A DNA stretch of 64,000 nucleotides from JBCCBV01 sp039033855 (GCA_039033855.1 JBCCBV010000005.1:62001-126000), one strand, 5' to 3'. Numbered from the stretch's first letter, positions 26,635-36,226 are shown. Notes: a model not told the origin generated them from the letters alone. Translations and numbers: made by a program.

Positions 26635-27956
26635 TCCGGCGGCCTGCCCGCAACCCGACGTCGACACCAAGACACGCCCCGGTTGCGCTCGGTGCCGCGC
26701 TGGCGCTTGCGTGCCTGTTCGCCGGAACCGGCCGGGCTCAACTGCTGTCTGGCCAATGGGTGGACGACGCCGATGCTCAAGCGCGCGAGCATCGCATGAC
26801 CCGGCTCCGGCTGATCGTGCTCGACGCCGACGAACGCCCGGCCGAGGACGCCAAGCTCCGGCTGACCCAGATCGACCACGATTTCCGCCTCGGCGCGCCG
26901 TGCGAGCCGAGCACGCTGTCGCGCATCACCGAGCGCAAACCGGTGTACCGCCGACTGACCGCGATCAGCCTCGAGCCGATGACCGCCTGGCCCGAGTTGC
27001 AGCCCGCCGCCGATGCGCCACTGACTCTTCAGCCGGTAGATCGTGCGCTTGATGCGAGCGCCGGTGTGGTGCGGTTCGTGCGTTTCGGTGCGGTCGTTTC
27101 GGCCGACCCCGCCAAGCTGCCGGATTGGGCGCTGCGGTTGGAGCCGGCCGGCTTTGCGCAAGCGCTCGATGCCCACGCCAAAGCGGTGGTCGGGTCGCTG
27201 GGCCCAAAGGTCGACGGGTTTGATTTGTACGCCGACGTATTGGCGCACCGCGCGGTGGAAGACCGGCTCGGTCTGGCGGGCGTCCGACGGATGTTTCAGG
27301 CTGCCCGCTTCGCGCGTCCGGGAGCCGCCCTGAACTTGCGGGTGGAAGGCGGCCTGACCGCGGCGCAGTCCACGGCATTGGGCCGTCGAGTCGAAGGCCT
27401 GACCGGGCGACTGGTGCCGATCCAAGGCTTAACGCTGGCGCAACGCTTGACCGGGTTGGTGCAGCAGGAGTCAATCCGCCGGGCGCTCGAACGGGCGACG
27501 TCGTACGGCCTGCCTGTCACACTCGCCGAGATCGAGGTCGGCGGGGCCTCGCCCATCGCCGCGGCGGTCAACCTCGAAACGCTGCTGCGCCACGCGTTCG
27601 CGACCCCGGGAGTGGAAGGCGTTTACTTCGCCGGGCTGGCGGCGCAAGACATCACCACCCCGCACGCGGCGCTGGTCGATGGTCGCGGCGAGCCCACCCC
27701 GGCCGGGCGGGTGGTTGACGAACTGTTCGGCCAGGTTTGGCGGTCCGAGGTGCAAGCCGTGGCCGACGAGGTGGGCAACGTGCGGGCCCGGGTGTTCGCC
27801 GGGCGGTATCACGCCGTGGTGGAACTGCCCGACGGTTCACGGAGCGAGGCGTGGTTTCACGTGCCGGTGAGCCCGACAGAGCAGGCCGTGGTGATCCAGC
27901 CCCGGCCGTTTGAGGCCCGGCGTGGCGCGGAAGCCGCGGCCCCAGCCTCGCCTTGA
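26631..27956 (+). CDS. GH10-like (xylanase-fold) secreted protein with altered active site
   Basis: A 441-residue protein starting at GTG 26631, coupled to radA by a GTGA overlap. A signal peptide covers about residues 1-36. Next comes a small domain (LIVLDADERPAEDAKLRLTQ; DHDFRLG) of the kind that precedes GH10 modules in planctomycetes. The barrel region matches the GH10 layout, but the acid/base region that normally reads WDV-N-E is FDLYADV (197-203), with Asp202 where the catalytic Glu belongs. The nucleophile region TLAEIEV keeps Glu300. The C-terminus (GVEGVYFAGL; AALVDGRGEPTPAG; RVFAGRYHAVVELPDG) matches GH10-type ends. It may be inactive or retuned. The family call is from pattern memory, not alignment. 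Confidence 0.65.
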   Translation: MIRRPARNPTSTPRHAPVALGAALALACLFAGTGRAQLLSGQWVDDADAQAREHRMTRLRLIVLDADERPAEDAKLRLTQIDHDFRLGAPCEPSTLSRITERKPVYRRLTAISLEPMTAWPELQPAADAPLTLQPVDRALDASAGVVRFVRFGAVVSADPAKLPDWALRLEPAGFAQALDAHAKAVVGSLGPKVDGFDLYADVLAHRAVEDRLGLAGVRRMFQAARFARPGAALNLRVEGGLTAAQSTALGRRVEGLTGRLVPIQGLTLAQRLTGLVQQESIRRALERATSYGLPVTLAEIEVGGASPIAAAVNLETLLRHAFATPGVEGVYFAGLAAQDITTPHAALVDGRGEPTPAGRVVDELFGQVWRSEVQAVADEVGNVRARVFAGRYHAVVELPDGSRSEAWFHVPVSPTEQAVVIQPRPFEARRGAEAAAPASP

Positions 27957-27991
27957 CCCCCGGGTAAGGAGGGCTCAAAGCACAACGAAGG

Positions 27992-28303
27992 TTATCTGCG
28001 GCGCGGGAGATCCGAACGGCGGTCATCCAGCGCGTAGCCGCGGGGCAGGGCGTCGTTGCGGCCGGCGTACCAAGGGCGCGACTCCGCGACCGGCGAGGTG
28101 CTTCCGAATACGGCGTTTGGGGTCACCACGAGCCCGCGATGACCACCGAACGCATCGGTCGGCGGCGTGCGTGCGGCCCATTGGGTGTTGGCGGCGTGCG
28201 TCCCGGAGCAGCCCCCGGAAAACGCAACCGCAGCGGCCAGGCTTAGCATCGCCAGCCCGACTCGGGCTTGCCGTCGGACTGAGATGGCGGGGCTCCGTAA
28301 CAC
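27992..28303 (-). CDS. small lipoprotein of unknown function
   Basis: A 103-residue protein from GTG 28303. The hydrophobic stretch AMLSLAAAVAF ends in lipobox SGGC (Cys32), so it is predicted to be lipid-anchored. The mature part (about 70 residues) is Arg/Pro/Gly-rich with no known domain. A TACCGT box ends 7 nt before the GTG, matching the leaderless pattern and supporting the start. It is convergent with the GH10-like gene. Confidence 0.65.
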   Translation of the reverse strand: MLRSPAISVRRQARVGLAMLSLAAAVAFSGGCSGTHAANTQWAARTPPTDAFGGHRGLVVTPNAVFGSTSPVAESRPWYAGRNDALPRGYALDDRRSDLPRRR

Positions 28304-28310
28304 GTTGCTA

Positions 28311-28316
28311 ACGGTA
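28311..28316 (-). promoter_or_regulatory. -10-like TACCGT, leaderless-type promoter for the small lipoprotein
   Basis: TACCGT on the minus strand ends 7 nt before the GTG at 28303. Confidence 0.4.
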
Positions 28317-28505
28317 TCACGCGATCCGCGAATCGCCAGCGCCGGTTGCGCGGATTGGTGAATCGGGGAGAGCTACGAGCCGCGCTTGGACTTGGAAAGC
28401 GCTCTTTGTTCGAGCCGTGCCACCCCGGTTTCGGCAATGCGGGTGCGATACGGGCCGCAACCCGGTTATCATGCGGGGCTCGATGCATTTTTGATGAGGT
28501 TGGCG

Positions 28506-30395
28506 ATGTCGCATGCTCCCGCGGTGGATTCTTCTGCTCCGTCCGAACTCGAACAGGCCGTCATCCGCTTTGCCGGAGATTCGGGCGACGGCATGCAACT
28601 GGCGGGCGGGCACTTCACCGACACGTCGGCGGCGTTCGGCAACGACGTGGCGACCCTGCCGGACTTCCCGGCCGAGATCCGGGCCCCGGCCGGCACGGTG
28701 GCGGGCGTCTCGGGCTTTCAGGTCCAGTTCGCCAGCAACGACATCCACACCGCCGGCGACCGGGTCGACGCGCTCATCGCCATGAACCCAGCGGCGCTCA
28801 AGGCCCACCTGGCCGACGTCGAGCACGGCGGTTTGGTGGTGGTGAACACCAGCGAGTTCACCAAGCCCAACTTCAAGAAGGCCGAGATCGACCCGAGCCA
28901 GAACCCGCTCGACGATCCGGAACTGTCTCAAAACTACAAGCTCATCGCCGTGCCCATTAGCGAGCTGAACGCCGAGGCCACCAAGGGGCTGGGGCTGAAC
29001 CCGCGCGACGCCGGGCGGTGCAAAAACATGTTCGCCCTCGGGCTGGCGTACTGGCTGTTTGAACGGCCGATCGACCACACCGCCGAGCGCATCGAGAACT
29101 ACTTCGGTGTCAAAAAGAAACGCCCCGACATCGCCCAGGCCAACAATCGGGCGCTGCGCGCGGGGTACGACTTCGGCGAGACGGCCGAGCTGTTCCCGCT
29201 GCGCCGCCGGGTGCCGCCGGCCAAAATCGCCCCGGGCAAGTACCGCAAAATCACCGGAAACGAGGCGCTGGCCATGGGCCTGATCGCCGCGGGTCAGCTG
29301 TCCGGCCGAAAGGTCATCTATTGCAGCTACCCCATCACCCCGGCCAGCGACATCTTGCACTACCTGGCGCCGCAAAAGCGGTTCGGCGTGCGGACCTTCC
29401 AGGCCGAGGACGAGATCGCCGCGGTCTGCGCCGCCATTGGCGCGGGCTTCGCCGGTCAGCTTGGGGTGACCGGGACGTCCGGCCCGGGCCTGGCGCTCAA
29501 GGGCGAAGCCATCGGCCTTGGCGTCATTACCGAGCTGCCGTTGGTGGTGGTGAACGTGCAGCGCGGCGGGCCCTCCACCGGACTGCCCACCAAGACCGAA
29601 CAGAGCGACCTGCTGCAAGCGATGTACGGCCGCAACGGCGACTGCCCGACCGTGGTCATCGCCCCCAAGAGCCCGGGCGACTGCTTCCACGCCGCGATCG
29701 AGGCCTGCACTATCGCCCTGCAACGCAGGGTCCCGGTGTTGCTGCTCAGCGACGGCTACCTGGCCAACGGGTCCGAGCCCTGGCGGCTGGTCGAATCGAA
29801 AGACCTGGCGCCGATCGAGGTGGATCAGTTGGGCCCGCCCGACAACGGCGAGGTGTTCGAGCCTTATTCTCGCGATGACAAGGGCGTTCGACCGTGGGCC
29901 GTGCCCGGCACGCCCGGCCGGATGCACCGGGTCGGCGGTCTCGAAAAGCAAGACGGCACGGGCAACGTTTCGTACGACCCCGAAAACCATCAGCGGATGA
30001 CCGAACTCCGGGCCGAGAAGGTCGCGAAGATCGCCGACGACCTGCCGCCGATCGAAATCGAAGGGCCGGACTCAGGCGACCTGCTCCTCCTGGGCTGGGG
30101 CGGGACGTACGGCTCGCTCCGCGCGGCGTCGGAAGCCGCCCGGGCCGACGGTCTGAGCGTGGCGCACGTCCACCTGCGGCACCTGAACCCGATGCCCAAC
30201 GACCTGGGCGACGTGCTCAAACGCTTCAAGCAGGTCTTGATCCCCGAGCTCAACACCGGGCAGCTACGCATGCTCATCCGCAGCACCTACTTGGTGGACG
30301 CCCATGGCTTCAACAAGGTGCAGGGCAAGCCGTTCCACGTTTCGGAACTGCGGGCGAAGATCGGCGAGATGCTCAAGCAAGGGAGCGCGTCATGA
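28506..30395 (+). CDS. korA: 2-oxoacid:ferredoxin oxidoreductase, fused gamma-alpha subunit (KorA)
   Basis: A 629-residue subunit of the 2-oxoglutarate (or related 2-oxoacid) ferredoxin oxidoreductase, which decarboxylates the oxoacid to the CoA thioester with ferredoxin as acceptor. Residues 1-200 are the gamma domain (IRFAGDSGDGMQLAG), followed by the alpha domain (YPITPASDILHYL; FQAEDEIAAVCAAIGAG; GTSGPGLALKGEAIG; NVQRGGPSTGLPTKTEQ). The ATG at 28506 follows a GAGGT Shine-Dalgarno at suitable spacing; ATG 28494 is an alternative. A TATCAT -10 lies at 28467-28472. The stop overlaps korB as ATGA. Confidence 0.93.
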   Translation: MSHAPAVDSSAPSELEQAVIRFAGDSGDGMQLAGGHFTDTSAAFGNDVATLPDFPAEIRAPAGTVAGVSGFQVQFASNDIHTAGDRVDALIAMNPAALKAHLADVEHGGLVVVNTSEFTKPNFKKAEIDPSQNPLDDPELSQNYKLIAVPISELNAEATKGLGLNPRDAGRCKNMFALGLAYWLFERPIDHTAERIENYFGVKKKRPDIAQANNRALRAGYDFGETAELFPLRRRVPPAKIAPGKYRKITGNEALAMGLIAAGQLSGRKVIYCSYPITPASDILHYLAPQKRFGVRTFQAEDEIAAVCAAIGAGFAGQLGVTGTSGPGLALKGEAIGLGVITELPLVVVNVQRGGPSTGLPTKTEQSDLLQAMYGRNGDCPTVVIAPKSPGDCFHAAIEACTIALQRRVPVLLLSDGYLANGSEPWRLVESKDLAPIEVDQLGPPDNGEVFEPYSRDDKGVRPWAVPGTPGRMHRVGGLEKQDGTGNVSYDPENHQRMTELRAEKVAKIADDLPPIEIEGPDSGDLLLLGWGGTYGSLRAASEAARADGLSVAHVHLRHLNPMPNDLGDVLKRFKQVLIPELNTGQLRMLIRSTYLVDAHGFNKVQGKPFHVSELRAKIGEMLKQGSAS

Positions 30396-31417
30396 GTAAA
30401 GACACCGGACTGCCCGTGCTCAAGGCCAAGGACTACGCGTCGGATCAGACCGTGCGCTGGTGCCCGGGCTGCGGCGATTACGCGATCCTCAACCACGTGC
30501 ACCGCGTGCTGGCGACCGTGCAGGCTCAGCCCGAGAACACCGTGTTCGTGGCGGGCATCGGCTGTTCGAGCCGGTTCCCCTACTACGTCGACACCTACGG
30601 GCTGCACTCGATCCACGGCCGGGCGCCGGGCTTTGTGACCGGCATCAAGCTGGCCAACCCCGAGCTCGACGTCTGGATGGTCACCGGCGACGGCGACGGG
30701 CTTTCCATCGGAGCCAACCACCTGGTCCACATGCTTCGGCGGAACGTCGACGTCAACATCCTGCTGTTCAATAACCGGATCTACGGCCTGACCAAAGGCC
30801 AGTACTCGCCCACGTCGGAGACCGGCAAGAAGACCAAGAGCACGCCGATGGGCTCGCTCGACTTCCCGCTGAACCCCGCGGCGGTGGCGCTGGCGGCCGA
30901 GGCGTCGTTCGTGGCGCGGACCGCCGACAAAGACCGCAAGATCGGCGAGGTGCTCGAGCAGGCGGCGAAGCACGCCGGCTCGTCGTTCGTCGAGATTTAC
31001 CAGAACTGCAACATCTTCAACGACGGCGCCTTCGACGACCTGACCAGCAAAGACGGCCGCGACGCCAACGTGCTGTACCTCGAAGCGGGCAAGCCCATGA
31101 CCTTCGGCAAAGACGGGCGCAAGGGCGTGCGCCTGGTCGGCGGCCAGCCGGAAGTCGTCGATCTCGACCGCGACGGCGTCGCCGAAGACGACCTGCTGTT
31201 CCATAACCCCTCCGACCGGGCCCGCGCGGCGCTCTTGGCGCAGTTCCGCCGCCCGGGGTACGAGGAACTGCCCGAACCATTCGGCGTGCTTTTCCAAGCC
31301 GAGCGGCCGACCTATGACGGCCTGGTCGAAGCGCAGGTGCAAGCCGCGATCGACCAGCGCGGCCCGGGCAACCTCGACGAGCTGCTTTCGTCCGGCGACG
31401 TGTACGAGGTCGAGTGA
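30392..31417 (+). CDS. korB: 2-oxoacid:ferredoxin oxidoreductase beta subunit (KorB)
   Basis: A 341-residue thiamine-diphosphate-binding subunit. The TPP and Fe-S motifs are present: WCPGCGDYAIL with CxxC, GIGCSSRFPYY and GDGDGLSIGANHLVHMLRRN. These match the KorB/PorB family. With the two-subunit format (gamma-alpha fusion plus beta) and the GDGD..SIG..NH pattern, 2-oxoglutarate is the likely substrate, but pyruvate or branched-chain oxoacids cannot be excluded. It starts within the korA stop codon (ATGA). It would allow a ferredoxin-linked TCA step and, with the prp operon, a route for propionate carbon. Confidence 0.93.
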   Translation: MSKDTGLPVLKAKDYASDQTVRWCPGCGDYAILNHVHRVLATVQAQPENTVFVAGIGCSSRFPYYVDTYGLHSIHGRAPGFVTGIKLANPELDVWMVTGDGDGLSIGANHLVHMLRRNVDVNILLFNNRIYGLTKGQYSPTSETGKKTKSTPMGSLDFPLNPAAVALAAEASFVARTADKDRKIGEVLEQAAKHAGSSFVEIYQNCNIFNDGAFDDLTSKDGRDANVLYLEAGKPMTFGKDGRKGVRLVGGQPEVVDLDRDGVAEDDLLFHNPSDRARAALLAQFRRPGYEELPEPFGVLFQAERPTYDGLVEAQVQAAIDQRGPGNLDELLSSGDVYEVE

Positions 31418-31665
31418 GCCGCGGTGGCTAGCGTTTGGGTGTCTGCGCGGGGTGCGGACATCGCGCGGTGCTGCATGCCGTCAGTCGCTTATCACGAGCC
31501 GCGCACGTCAGTAAGCGGGGCTTCGAGTCGTTCGGCCGTAGCAAGCTGAATGGCATTGCGGAGACTTCGCGCATCGGTCAGAGGCCGCCCTCCCTTACGG
31601 TCGGGCCTCGTGCTGAAGCTTTACTCCCTCTCACGGCCAGACGCCCGCGCCACCAAAGACGGCAA
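31418..31665. other. intergenic region between convergent korB and the metal ATPase gene
   Basis: No gene is supported in this 248-bp stretch. It holds an inverted repeat GAGGCC (31581-31586) / GGCCTC (31604-31609) with a 17-nt loop and no T-tract. This could be a weak bidirectional terminator. Confidence 0.4.
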
Positions 31666-33768
31666 TCACGCCGTGGCGGGTACACCGGCGGGCACGGTTG
31701 GGACGACGGGTTCGAGCCGTTGCGCGGCCGCGGGTGCGGGGGCGTCTTCGTCCTGGCTGAGGTGTTCGCCTTCACGGAACAGGCGCGCGGAGTTGAAGAT
31801 GACCGCCAGGCCCGACACGCCGTGGCCGACCGCGGCGATGAGCGGGTTGATGTACCCGGTGGCCAGCAGGGCGATCATCAGCAGGATGTAGCACATCAGC
31901 CCGATCAGGTTCTGCCGGACCACGGTGATGGTGCGCTTGGACAGGTGGATCAGGAACGGGATGCGGTTGAGGTTGTTCGACATTAGCGCAATCGAGGCCG
32001 ACTCCACGGCCACGTCGGAGCCGGCGGCGCCCATGGCGATGGAGATGTCGCCGGCGGCCAGCGCGGGGCCGTCGTTCACGCCGTCGCCCACCACGGCCAC
32101 GGTGTGGCCCTTGGCACGCAGGGCGCGGACGAGCGCCAGCTTGTCGCCGGGTAACGCTTCGGCCTGCACGTCGGTCACCCCGACCTCGCGGGCCACGCGC
32201 CGGGCGGCTCCCCAGGCGTCGCCGGTGATCATGACCCGGGTTTTGACGCCGGCGTCGTTGAGTTCGGTCAGTGCGCCTGCGGCCTCGGCCCGGGCCTTGT
32301 CTTCGAGACCGAGCCAACCGAGCGCCTGCCCCTCGGCGGCCACGGCCAACAGCGACATGCCCTCGCCCTCGGCGGTGTCGAGCGCGGCGCAATCGACGCC
32401 TTGCTCTTCGAGCCAGGCCCGGCGGCCGGCCATGACGGTGGTGCCTTCAATCTGACCCTTGACGCCTCGGCCGGCGACTTCTTCAAACGCCTCGACGGGC
32501 AGGGCCTGCACCTTGGCCTTGGCGGCCACGGCGTTGACGGCCCGGGCCACCGGGTGGCGCGAGTTGGCTTCGAGCGATGCGGCCAGCCGGAGCAGCCGGG
32601 CGGCGTCGACACCTTCGACCGGGCGCATGCGGGTGACGCGCAGCTCGCCGTGCGTCAGCGTGCCGGTCTTGTCGAAGACGATGGCGGTCACTCGCTGTGC
32701 GATCTCCAGGTCGGACACGCTCTTGATGAGCACCCGCACCCGGGCGGCGGCGGAGAGCGCGGCGACCATGGCGGTGGGCCCGGCCATGATGATTTCCACC
32801 GGGCAGGCGATCAGCAGCAGCGAGATGGCGATGTTCAGGTCGCGCGTCCAGAACAGCACGATGGCCGCAATCATCAAGATGGTTGGCGTGTAGAAGCCGG
32901 CGTAGCGGTCGAGCATGCGCACCACGGCCGGGCGGGTGGCGGCGGCCTGGAGGATCAGGTTCTTGACCGTGGAGAGTGTGGAGTCTTTGCCGGCCTTGGT
33001 GATGCGGACGGTGATCACGCCCGACTCGTTGATCGTGCCGGAGAAGACCTCGTCGCCGATCGCCTTTTCGACCGGGACCGACTCGCCGGTAATGTTGGCC
33101 TGGTTGACGGTGGACTGGCCGGCCTCGATGACGCCGTCGCCGGGGATGTTGTCGCCGGGGCGGATGACGACGCGGTCGTCGGGCAGCAGCGTGGCGGCGG
33201 CGACCTCTTGCTCGCTGCCGTCTTCGCCCAGCTTGTGGGCTCGGGTGGGGGTGATGCGGACCAGCGATTCGATTTCGCGCCGGGCGCCGACGGCCGGGCG
33301 CTCTTCGAGCAGCTCGGCCAGCAGCATGAGGAACGCGATGCCCGCGGCGGTGACGTAGTGCTGGGCGCCGAAGGCGAACAGCAGCGCCACGGTCACCAAC
33401 TGGTGGGTGGCGGAGTGGTCGTGGCCGCAGCCTCCATCGCCGTGCTCATGGTCATGATCGTGGTCGTGCCCGTGGTGGTGGGCGTGGATGCCCATGCGGC
33501 GCTTGAAGCCCTCGGGCAGGACGGTTTTGACGGCCTCCCAGACGATGGGGGCGCCCATCAGGATCGCGGCACCCGCGGCCATCAGGTCGCTCTGGAGTTC
33601 GCTCTCGAACAGCCAGCGGGCCAACAGCGCCACCACCAGGATCACCCCGCCGAGCAGCGTGGCCTGGATGCGGAAGTCCACCTTGCGCTGGTCTTGACCG
33701 GCGTGGTGGTGGTCGTGGTCGTGCGGTGCGCCGTCGATCTGCTGGGCGACGGCCTCGATCTGACTCAT
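31666..33768 (-). CDS. heavy-metal P1B-type ATPase with His-rich segments and atypical CPV motif
   Basis: From ATG 33768 (MSQIEA) this is a 700-residue membrane pump. P-type hallmarks are TGES (228-231), the phosphorylation motif DKTGT (Asp366) and GDGVND in the hinge. Two His-rich stretches occur: HDHDHHH near residue 17 and a longer His/Asp cluster with a GCGH motif at about 95-122, between early membrane helices. The membrane metal motif, usually CPC, is CPV (322-324). The last helix reads AVGHGVSG where zinc pumps have a conserved Asp. Zn, Cd, Co or Cu are candidates; the altered motifs prevent a firm choice. No metalloregulator is adjacent. Confidence 0.88.
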   Translation of the reverse strand: MSQIEAVAQQIDGAPHDHDHHHAGQDQRKVDFRIQATLLGGVILVVALLARWLFESELQSDLMAAGAAILMGAPIVWEAVKTVLPEGFKRRMGIHAHHHGHDHDHDHEHGDGGCGHDHSATHQLVTVALLFAFGAQHYVTAAGIAFLMLLAELLEERPAVGARREIESLVRITPTRAHKLGEDGSEQEVAAATLLPDDRVVIRPGDNIPGDGVIEAGQSTVNQANITGESVPVEKAIGDEVFSGTINESGVITVRITKAGKDSTLSTVKNLILQAAATRPAVVRMLDRYAGFYTPTILMIAAIVLFWTRDLNIAISLLLIACPVEIIMAGPTAMVAALSAAARVRVLIKSVSDLEIAQRVTAIVFDKTGTLTHGELRVTRMRPVEGVDAARLLRLAASLEANSRHPVARAVNAVAAKAKVQALPVEAFEEVAGRGVKGQIEGTTVMAGRRAWLEEQGVDCAALDTAEGEGMSLLAVAAEGQALGWLGLEDKARAEAAGALTELNDAGVKTRVMITGDAWGAARRVAREVGVTDVQAEALPGDKLALVRALRAKGHTVAVVGDGVNDGPALAAGDISIAMGAAGSDVAVESASIALMSNNLNRIPFLIHLSKRTITVVRQNLIGLMCYILLMIALLATGYINPLIAAVGHGVSGLAVIFNSARLFREGEHLSQDEDAPAPAAAQRLEPVVPTVPAGVPATA

Positions 33769-33912
33769 CGATGTGGCTCCGGGGCGGCAAGTGTCGGGCG
33801 CGTTGTCGGTTGCGCGCCACAGCGAGGGGAGATGCGGCGTCAAGTCTAGCACCGCTACCCACGGCGCGGGGGGTCAACCGGCCTTGCTACGCTCGTCGGC
33901 GGAGGCTTGTTC

Positions 33913-35007
33913 TTGTCTACAAACCCTTGGATCGACGGACACCTGGACCTGGCCTGGCTGGCGACCGACGGCGGGCGCGACTTGTCGGTTTCGGTTGATG
34001 CGCTGCGCGCCCAGGAACCACCCGGCGGGCTGGTGATGGCAGGCGAAACCCTCGGGCGGGCGGCGGTCACGATTCCCGAGCTGACCCAGAGCGGGTGCCG
34101 GCTGGCGGTCTGCTCGGTGTTCTCACGCTTCCGGCCGAGCGGTTCGCCCGAACGGATCGAAGGGATCGACGGCACACGCCCCGCCGACGCCGCGGGCAAG
34201 GGGTCGCTCCAGATGGCGTGGTACCGGGAGCAGGCGACCGCGGGCCGCATGCAAATCGTTCGGACTGGGGACGATCTCGATCGGGCGCTTGCGAGCGAGT
34301 CGCCTGCCAACGGGCCCTTGCCGGTGATGTTGATGATCGAAGGCCTCGACCCGCTGACCGGGCCGGAGGACGTGGCGCGATGGTCCGACGCCGGGGTACG
34401 GATGGCCTCGCTGGTGCACTCGGGCGCCAATGGGTTGGCGTACGGCAATAAGGCCGACCCCGGGGCCGGGCTGACCGCCGCCGGCCGGGCGACGTTGTCC
34501 GCGATGGACGCCGCGGGCTGGGTGCTGGACGTGTCGCACCTGAATCGGCGGGGGTTCGACAACGCTTTGGACGCCTTCCACGGCCCGGTGGTGGCCAGCC
34601 ACTCGAACTGCCGGGCGCTCACCGACACCGACCGGCACTTGGACGACGACCAGTTGCGCGAGGTCGGCCGACGCGGCGGGGTGGTGGGCGTCGTGCCTTA
34701 CGCGCCGTTTGTCCGGACCGTGGCCCGCAGAAAAGCGAAGGCCGAGCACGGCGTCGGCTGGGCGGCTTTGGCGGACCACGCCGAGCGGATTCGGGAGCTC
34801 GCAGGACCCGGGGCCCCGGCCATCGGCAGCGACCTCGACGGCGGGTTCGGCGCAGATCAGTTGATTGACGGGATGGACCGGGCCGGGCAGTTGCCCGACC
34901 TTGCCGACGTGTTGGCCGAGCGCGGCTGGCCCGAGGCCGACCGGCGTGGCCTGCTCCTGGGCAACTGGGCTCGGGTGCTGCGCGGCGCGCTCGCAGAAAA
35001 GCCCTAA
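33913..35007 (+). CDS. membrane dipeptidase (peptidase M19 family)
   Basis: A 364-residue metallopeptidase resembling renal dipeptidase. The metal-site motif DGHLDLAW is at the N-terminus. Later come LIEGLDP, VLDVSHLN, SHSNCRALTDTDRHLDD and IGSDLDGGFG, all in family order. The start is TTG at 33913 because GGAGG (33901-33905) lies 7 nt upstream; TTG 33907 is too close to it. No signal peptide follows this start, so a cytosolic enzyme is likely. A TACGCT -10 is at 33888-33893. It presumably hydrolyses dipeptides. Confidence 0.9.
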   Translation: MSTNPWIDGHLDLAWLATDGGRDLSVSVDALRAQEPPGGLVMAGETLGRAAVTIPELTQSGCRLAVCSVFSRFRPSGSPERIEGIDGTRPADAAGKGSLQMAWYREQATAGRMQIVRTGDDLDRALASESPANGPLPVMLMIEGLDPLTGPEDVARWSDAGVRMASLVHSGANGLAYGNKADPGAGLTAAGRATLSAMDAAGWVLDVSHLNRRGFDNALDAFHGPVVASHSNCRALTDTDRHLDDDQLREVGRRGGVVGVVPYAPFVRTVARRKAKAEHGVGWAALADHAERIRELAGPGAPAIGSDLDGGFGADQLIDGMDRAGQLPDLADVLAERGWPEADRRGLLLGNWARVLRGALAEKP

Positions 35008-35146
35008 GCCACATTGGAGGGGGCTCGACCGGGGTCGATGGCCGTCCGCGGGGCCTGAACGGGCCGAACTCATTAGGATTCTCCGAACGCGTCGGCGGGG
35101 GCCGGCGCCGTCGTCTACCCCAATGCCCCTGCGCGGACCCGCACGG

Positions 35147-36226
35147 ATGCCCGAACGCCAGTTCACCGAACGACTCCTGGGGCCGGAACAGCTCGAGCCC
35201 AGCGACCCACGGCTCGAAGTCGTCGGCGCCTGCAACCCCGGCGCGGTCGAGTACGGCTCGGGCGTGGCCCTGATGGTCCGCGTGGTCGAGCGGCCCGTCG
35301 AACAGGGCGACGGCTACCTCCCCGCACCCCGATACACGCCCGACGGCCAGCTCGAAATCGACTGGCTGCCCGAGGACGACGTCGACGCCGAGTCCGACCC
35401 GCGCTGCTACACGATCAAGTCGACCGGGCAGCTGCGGTTGCGGTTCGTTTCGCACCTGCGGGTGTTCTTCAGTCCCGACGGCCGGCACCTGGACCCCACG
35501 CAGGACGACCAGGTCGGCCCGCGGCTCATGCCGACCGGTGCGTACGAGACGTACGGCATCGAGGACCCGCGCATCACCCCCATCGCCGGCACGTCGTACA
35601 TGACCGTGGTGGCGGTGTCGCCGCACGGCGTGAGCAGTGCGCTGCTGTCGACGACAGACTTCAACGTCTTCACCCGCCACGGGCTGATTTTCTGTCCCGA
35701 CAACAAAGACGTGCTGCTGTTCCCCGAGAAGGCGGCGGGCGATTACATCGCGCTGCACCGCCCGATGCCAAGCATGCCGTTCGGCTCGCCCGAGATGTGG
35801 ATCGCGCGCTCGGCCGACCTGGTCCACTGGGGCGCCCACCGCCAACTGTTCGGCGGCCAGGCCGACGGCCCGTTCCGTGACCGCGTCGGCGGCTCGACCC
35901 CGCCCATCCTGACCGACCGGGGGTTCCTCACGCTGTTCCATGGCTCGGACAAACCGGCAGGCAAGGCGGGTGTCGGCAAATACACCTCGGGCGCGATGCT
36001 GCTGGATGCGACCAACCCCGAACGCATCGTGGGCATGAGCCGGGGGCAGGTGCTCGAACCGGTCGAAGACTTCGAGCGCAAGGGCTTTGTCGATAACGTG
36101 GTCTTCCCCAGCGGCGCGGTGCGACGCGGGGCCTCTCTATACGTCTACTACGGCGCCGCCGACCAGTGCTGCGGGGTTACGGCGTTCGACCTCGAAGAGC
36201 TGCTCGACAGCTGCGAACGCGTCTAA
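35147..36226 (+). CDS. GH130 family glycoside phosphorylase (beta-mannoside type)
   Basis: A 359-residue five-bladed beta-propeller enzyme. Key motifs are GIEDPRI (137-143, Asp140 the likely proton donor), NKDVLLFPEK and ALHRPMPSMPFG, all diagnostic of GH130. Such enzymes phosphorolyse beta-mannosides, for example mannosyl-glucose or mannobiose, giving alpha-mannose-1-phosphate. The ATG at 35147 (MPERQF) is chosen; ATG 35123 is possible. It is convergent with manA, overlapping by 4 bp, which supports a mannose-handling role. The exact linkage specificity is unknown. Confidence 0.9.
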   Translation: MPERQFTERLLGPEQLEPSDPRLEVVGACNPGAVEYGSGVALMVRVVERPVEQGDGYLPAPRYTPDGQLEIDWLPEDDVDAESDPRCYTIKSTGQLRLRFVSHLRVFFSPDGRHLDPTQDDQVGPRLMPTGAYETYGIEDPRITPIAGTSYMTVVAVSPHGVSSALLSTTDFNVFTRHGLIFCPDNKDVLLFPEKAAGDYIALHRPMPSMPFGSPEMWIARSADLVHWGAHRQLFGGQADGPFRDRVGGSTPPILTDRGFLTLFHGSDKPAGKAGVGKYTSGAMLLDATNPERIVGMSRGQVLEPVEDFERKGFVDNVVFPSGAVRRGASLYVYYGAADQCCGVTAFDLEELLDSCERV

